DNA of 64,000 bases from assembly GCA_038210595.1 (NCBI GenBank), contig JBBQWN010000004.1, positions 69,334 to 133,333 of the forward strand, read 5' to 3'. Made by a program: the position numbers and the translations under genes. Numbering within the stretch: position 1 is the stretch's first letter; every line of letters begins with the position of its first letter. The DNA comes from Glacieibacterium sp038210595. GTDB taxonomy: Bacteria; Pseudomonadota; Alphaproteobacteria; Sphingomonadales; Sphingomonadaceae. Under the pieces are notes generated by a model. It was not told the DNA's origin. It did no database searches and saw nothing but the letters and a program-made list of their open reading frames with translations. This document shows, one piece after another, positions 60,703 through 64,000 of the stretch.

Positions 60703-62001
60703 ATGAGCCACGCCGCCACGTTCGACGACCTGCCCGCCGCGCTCGAACCCGCGCACCTCGCCCGCGCCTTGCTGTGGAGCGTCGCCGCGCTGACGCTCGC
60801 GCTGCTGGTCTGGGCCGGCCTTGCCCACGTCGACGAGGTCGCGGTCGCGCCGGGCAAGGTCGTGCCCGCACGCCAGCTGCAGGTCGTCTCCAATCTGGAG
60901 GGCGGCGTCGTCGCGGCGATCCTGGTGCGGCCCGGCGCGCGCGTCGCCGCGGGGCAGCCGCTGGTCCGGCTCGATCGCAGCCAGTTCGGTGCCGATTATG
61001 GCCGGGCGTCGCAGGGCTGGCAGGCGCTGGCCGCGCGCGCCGCCCGGCTGGAGGCCGAGGTCGCGGGCCGCGCGCCGCTGTTCCCGGCGGGCCTAGCCCC
61101 CACGGTCGTCGCTACCGAGTCCGCCTTGCTCAGTGCGCGGCGCAACGAGCTCGCGGCCGCAGCCGCCCTCGAAGCCGCCAAGCTGGCTCAGGCGGAGCGC
61201 GCGCTTGGCGAGACCCAGGCCGAAGCCGCGGTGCGCGGCCAGGCGGTGACGCTCGCGGCGCAGGAGGCGGCGATGGTCGGCCCGCTGGTCGACAAGGGCA
61301 TCGAGCCGCGCATCGCGCTGGTCCGCGCCGATTCGGCGCTGGCTCAAGCGCGCGGCGTAGCCGGTGCGGCGGGCATGGCCGTCGCCCGCGCCCGCGCCGG
61401 AGTCGACGAGGCCAGCGCCGGTCTGCGCGGCGTCGCCGACCGCAGCCGCGCCGAGGCGAGCACCCAGCTTGCCCAGGCCCGCGCCGAGCTCGCCGCCCAG
61501 CAGACCGCGCTGCCGGCCGCCGCCGACCGGCTGAGCCGCACCATCGTCCGCGCGCCAGTCGCGGGCACCGTCAACCGGGTCCTTGTCACCACTGTCGGCG
61601 GCAGCGTCCGGCCCGGCGAGCCGCTGGTCGAGATCGTGCCGGCTGGTGACGCGCTGGTCGTCGAGGCGAAGCTGCGGCCCGCCGACATCGGCTTCGTCCA
61701 CGTCGGCCAGCGCGCCACGGTCAAGCTGACCGCCTATGACTACTCGGTCTATGGGTCACTGGCGGGCATCGTCGAAGCGGTCGCCGCCGATGCCGTTCCC
61801 GACGACCGCAGCGGCGAGCCCCATTTCACCGTCCGCGTCCGCACCGACCGCGCCACGTTGAAGGGTCAGGACGGCAAGCCGCTGCCGATCGGTGCCGGCA
61901 TGATCGCCGAGGTCGACCTGCTCGGCCACAAGCGCTCGGTGCTCAGCTACCTCCTGACCCCGGTGTCGAAGCTTAGCGACAACGCCTTCAGGGAGAAGTG
62001 A
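60703..62001 (+). CDS. HlyD family periplasmic adaptor (type I secretion)
   Basis: A 432-residue adaptor with one N-terminal membrane helix, a lipoyl-like domain (LQVVSNLEGGVVAAILVRPGARVAAGQPLVRLD), a long coiled coil rich in Ala, Gln and Arg, and IVRAPVAGTVNRVL with the closing beta-barrel. I use ATG 60703, 9 bases after AGGGA; ATG 60694 lies too close to it. The end overlaps the convergent DUF4893 gene by 14 bases. No RTX or other substrate gene follows. Confidence 0.93.
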   Translation: MSHAATFDDLPAALEPAHLARALLWSVAALTLALLVWAGLAHVDEVAVAPGKVVPARQLQVVSNLEGGVVAAILVRPGARVAAGQPLVRLDRSQFGADYGRASQGWQALAARAARLEAEVAGRAPLFPAGLAPTVVATESALLSARRNELAAAAALEAAKLAQAERALGETQAEAAVRGQAVTLAAQEAAMVGPLVDKGIEPRIALVRADSALAQARGVAGAAGMAVARARAGVDEASAGLRGVADRSRAEASTQLAQARAELAAQQTALPAAADRLSRTIVRAPVAGTVNRVLVTTVGGSVRPGEPLVEIVPAGDALVVEAKLRPADIGFVHVGQRATVKLTAYDYSVYGSLAGIVEAVAADAVPDDRSGEPHFTVRVRTDRATLKGQDGKPLPIGAGMIAEVDLLGHKRSVLSYLLTPVSKLSDNAFREK

Positions 62002-62575
62002 TCTCGATCACGTCGAGCGTCGATTCCCATTTCGGCCACGGCAGCTCCAGCCGCCAGCACTTGGCCCCGATGCGGCGCAGCACGCCGACCTGGTCGCGCT
62101 CCGCGTCGCGGGCATAGGCGAACAGGCCGCTCTCGCTGCCGAGGCTGACCGCGCCCAGATAGACCATGCGGTCGCCGTCGTCGTATAGCCGCCCGGCCGT
62201 CCGCTGCGCCCCGAGCGGCGCGACAAAGCGCAAGTCGTCGCCCGCCATCTCGAAGCGGCATGGCGTCGTCGCGCTCATCGCCCACACCGGCATGCCGGGG
62301 TTGCGGCTGCCGAGCTTGACGGTGCGGCAGCGGTAGTTGCCGGGCGCCGGCGGCCCGCCCTCGGCATAGGCGGCGGGGTCGGCGAGATCGCCGAGCGCGG
62401 TCCATTCGGCGGCGCGCCCGGTCTCGGTGACCTGCGCCTTCGCCTGCACCCACGCCTTCCACAGCAGCGACAGGCGCCGGCGGTCCGGCTCGGTAATCGC
62501 CTGGCGCCACGGCGGCGGGTCGGCGGCGGCCGGGGCCGCGAGCAGCAACATCAGCAGGGTGAGCGCGGCCCTCAT
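61988..62575 (-). CDS. DUF4893 domain-containing exported protein
   Basis: A 195-residue protein with a signal peptide (MRAALTLLMLLLAAPAAADP) and a compact domain with NYRCRTVKLGSRNPGMPVW, CRFEMAGDDLRF, GRLYDDGDRMVYLGAVSLG and DVIEI, typical of DUF4893 from sphingomonads. Its ATG overlaps the gmk stop by 4 bases. Function unknown. Confidence 0.85.
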   Translation of the reverse strand: MRAALTLLMLLLAAPAAADPPPWRQAITEPDRRRLSLLWKAWVQAKAQVTETGRAAEWTALGDLADPAAYAEGGPPAPGNYRCRTVKLGSRNPGMPVWAMSATTPCRFEMAGDDLRFVAPLGAQRTAGRLYDDGDRMVYLGAVSLGSESGLFAYARDAERDQVGVLRRIGAKCWRLELPWPKWESTLDVIEITSP

Positions 62576-63228
62576 GTCGCCGCCAGCATGTCGCGGACGA
62601 AACCCGCCAGGCCCAGCTGACGCCGCCGCGCCAGCCGCTCGGCCTTCAGGATGGCGCGGATTTCGGCGAGGCACAGTTCCGGATCGTCGTTGATCAGGAT
62701 GTAATCATACTCGCCCCAGTGGCTGATCTCGGTCGCAGCGCGCCGCATGCGGTGCGCGATGACCGCGGCGCTGTCGGTGCCGCGCGATTGCAGCCGGCGT
62801 TCCAGCTCGGCCATGTCGGGCGGCAGGATGAAGACGCGGACCAGATCGCTGCCGCTCTCGGTCTGCTGCAGCTGCTGGGTGCCCTGCCAGTCGATGTCGA
62901 ACAGCACGTCGCGACCGGCGTGGAGCGTGTCCTCGACCAGGCTGCGCGGCGTGCCGTAGCGATGGCCGAACACCGTTGCCCATTCGAGCAGCTCGCCCGC
63001 GGCCAGCAGCGCATCGAACCGCGCGTCGTCGATGAAATGATAGTCGCGGCCGTCGACCTCGCCGGGACGCGGCGTGCGCGTCGTCACCGACACCGACATG
63101 ACGATCTCATGGTCGGTCTCGATCAGGCGGCGCGACATCGTCGTCTTGCCGGCCCCGCTGGGCGACGACAGGACGAACATCAGGCCGCGCCGGGCAGGCG
63201 CGGCGGCAGGAGGAGCGAAGTTGGTCAC
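62572..63228 (-). CDS. gmk: guanylate kinase
   Basis: A 218-residue kinase that phosphorylates GMP. SSPSGAGKTT is the P-loop, SVSVTTRTPRPGEVDGRDYHF holds the GMP-binding residues, and DIDWQGTQQL the Walker B type strand. The GTG at 63228 gives the common N-terminus for the family; the ATG at the start of MFVLSS would remove about 15 residues. Confidence 0.96.
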   Translation of the reverse strand: MTNFAPPAAAPARRGLMFVLSSPSGAGKTTMSRRLIETDHEIVMSVSVTTRTPRPGEVDGRDYHFIDDARFDALLAAGELLEWATVFGHRYGTPRSLVEDTLHAGRDVLFDIDWQGTQQLQQTESGSDLVRVFILPPDMAELERRLQSRGTDSAAVIAHRMRRAATEISHWGEYDYILINDDPELCLAEIRAILKAERLARRRQLGLAGFVRDMLAAT

Positions 63229-63268
63229 TGCACCCGCGTGTGGCACGCAGGCGGCGGCGACCGCAAGT

Positions 63269-63775
63269 TTACTTGCCGCGGATCGCCAGCAGCTCGATGT
63301 CGAACAGCAGCACTGAATTGGGCGGGATAACCCCGCCGGCACCCGCCGCGCCGTAGCCCAGCGCCGAGGGAATCGTGAAGCGATACTTCGACCCCGGGGT
63401 CATCAGCTGGACACCCTCGGTCCAGCCGGGGATGACCTTGTCGAGCGGGAACACCGCCGGCTCGCCGCGGCTGTAGCTCGAATCAAACACGGTCCCGTCG
63501 ATCAGCTTGCCTTCGTAGTGGACCGCGACGGTGTCGGTACGCGACGGATGCGCACCGGTGCCCTCGGTCAGCACCTCGTACTGAAGGCCGCTCGGCAGAG
63601 TCTTCACGCCCGGCTTCTCCCGGTTGGTTTTCAGATAGGCAAGATCAGCGGGGCGGACGGCGTCGGTCGCCGACTTGGTGCCGAGCCAGACCAGCAGGCC
63701 GACCAGCGCCGCCAGCACGACACCAATGGCGATCCAGCGGCCGGTGTGGCTAACCGGCGCGGCGGTCGCTGCCAC
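63269..63775 (-). CDS. FKBP-type peptidyl-prolyl isomerase
   Basis: A 168-residue protein with one N-terminal membrane helix (WIAIGVVLAALVGLLVWLG) and a periplasmic FKBP domain (VAVHYEGKLIDGTVFDSSYSRGE, VIPGWTEGVQLM, PSALGYGAAG, LLFDIELLAI). It would speed folding of exported proteins. The start is a GTG at 63775. Confidence 0.94.
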   Translation of the reverse strand: MAATAAPVSHTGRWIAIGVVLAALVGLLVWLGTKSATDAVRPADLAYLKTNREKPGVKTLPSGLQYEVLTEGTGAHPSRTDTVAVHYEGKLIDGTVFDSSYSRGEPAVFPLDKVIPGWTEGVQLMTPGSKYRFTIPSALGYGAAGAGGVIPPNSVLLFDIELLAIRGK

Positions 63776-63780
63776 CGGCC

Positions 63781-63987
63781 TTACTTGGCGCCGTCGCGCT
63801 CGGCGCGCTTGCGCTCGAGCTTGCGGGCGCGGCGGACGGCGGCCGCCTTCTCGCGGGCGCGCTTCTCGCTCGGCTTCTCGTAGTGACGGCGCAGCTTCAT
63901 CTCGCGGTAGACGCCTTCGCGCTGCAGCTTCTTCTTGAGCGCGCGCAGCGCCTGGTCGACATTGTTGTCGCGAACTACGATCTGCAA
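63781..63987 (-). CDS. rpsU: 30S ribosomal protein S21
   Basis: A 68-residue basic protein: MQIVVRDNNVDQALRALKKKLQREGVYREMKLRRHYEKPSEKR is the S21 core, followed by a long basic helix. It binds the 3-prime end of 16S rRNA. The gene starts 13 bases from the end of the window, so its promoter is not seen. Confidence 0.96.
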   Translation of the reverse strand: MQIVVRDNNVDQALRALKKKLQREGVYREMKLRRHYEKPSEKRAREKAAAVRRARKLERKRAERDGAK

Positions 63988-64000
63988 GCCGTTCTCTCCA

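Overview
This 64 kb window is a stretch of G+C-rich chromosome (about two thirds G+C by eye) from an alphaproteobacterium, most likely of the order Sphingomonadales. The evidence is five secreted proteins with the PEPxxWA-CTERM tail (VPEPxxW, hydrophobic segment, RRR), two-gene neighbours such as DUF1489, DUF983 and CarD, an aa3-type cox cluster in the usual alphaproteobacterial order, and dense genes that overlap by 1 to 4 bases (GTGA, ATGA, TGATG). No tRNA, rRNA, CRISPR array, insertion sequence or prophage was found. The window starts inside a substrate-binding protein gene and ends just upstream of rpsU.

Region by region: 1-4 kb holds fatty-acid-type functions (thiolase, a DECR-like SDR) and a receiver-only response regulator with a candidate general-stress promoter. 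4-7.4 kb holds a PEPxxWA-CTERM gene behind a sigma-54 promoter, then a minus-strand MBL hydrolase/DUF4230/nadA operon. 7.4-12.4 kb holds a GMC oxidoreductase, an epoxide hydrolase and lipB in a coupled run, then a small lipoprotein and an SCP2 protein. 12.4-13.1 kb is a FitA/VapC-like toxin-antitoxin pair with a 29-base tandem duplication at its junction. 13.1-21.6 kb is a minus-strand leucine/aspartate-family cluster (leuC, leuD, leuB, asd) into which four PEPxxWA-CTERM genes and a symporter are interleaved. 21.7-28.6 kb holds a TonB-like protein, sdaA, mgtE, a GIN-domain protein behind a perfect palindrome, carD and fdxA. 28.6-36.4 kb holds an RNA helicase with an S4 protein, DUF4956, a phosphatase operon and an M23 peptidase. 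36.4-39.4 kb holds a nucleotidyltransferase, a HIT protein and a CDP-alcohol phosphotransferase that look like a head-group pathway.

39.4-43.9 kb holds an A+T-richer broken gene, an RlmI-like methyltransferase, an M16 peptidase, thrC and an orphan A+T-richer gene. 43.9-44.5 kb is a 0.5 kb region with no gene but with a good promoter. 44.5-50.6 kb is the complete cytochrome c oxidase cluster (ctaC, ctaD, ctaB, small CoxF-like protein, ctaG, ctaE, DUF983, SURF1); the DUF983 start region is tandemly duplicated. 50.7-56.4 kb is a set of catabolic or detoxifying enzymes. 57.6-62.0 kb encodes the three parts of a type I secretion machine (TolC, ABC, HlyD) without a visible substrate. 62-64 kb holds DUF4893, gmk, an FKBP isomerase and rpsU.

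The most unusual signals are: (i) two PEPxxWA-CTERM genes with sigma-54 promoters and a shared 23-base upstream element (21 of 23 identical), one copy of which lies inside the 3-prime end of another PEPxxWA-CTERM gene; (ii) two independent tandem duplications of a translation start region, at vapC and at DUF983, each making a 9-10 codon mini-ORF whose stop overlaps the true start; (iii) a gene broken by a single in-frame TGA; and (iv) the head-group synthesis cluster. I see no wholly new defence or mobile system.
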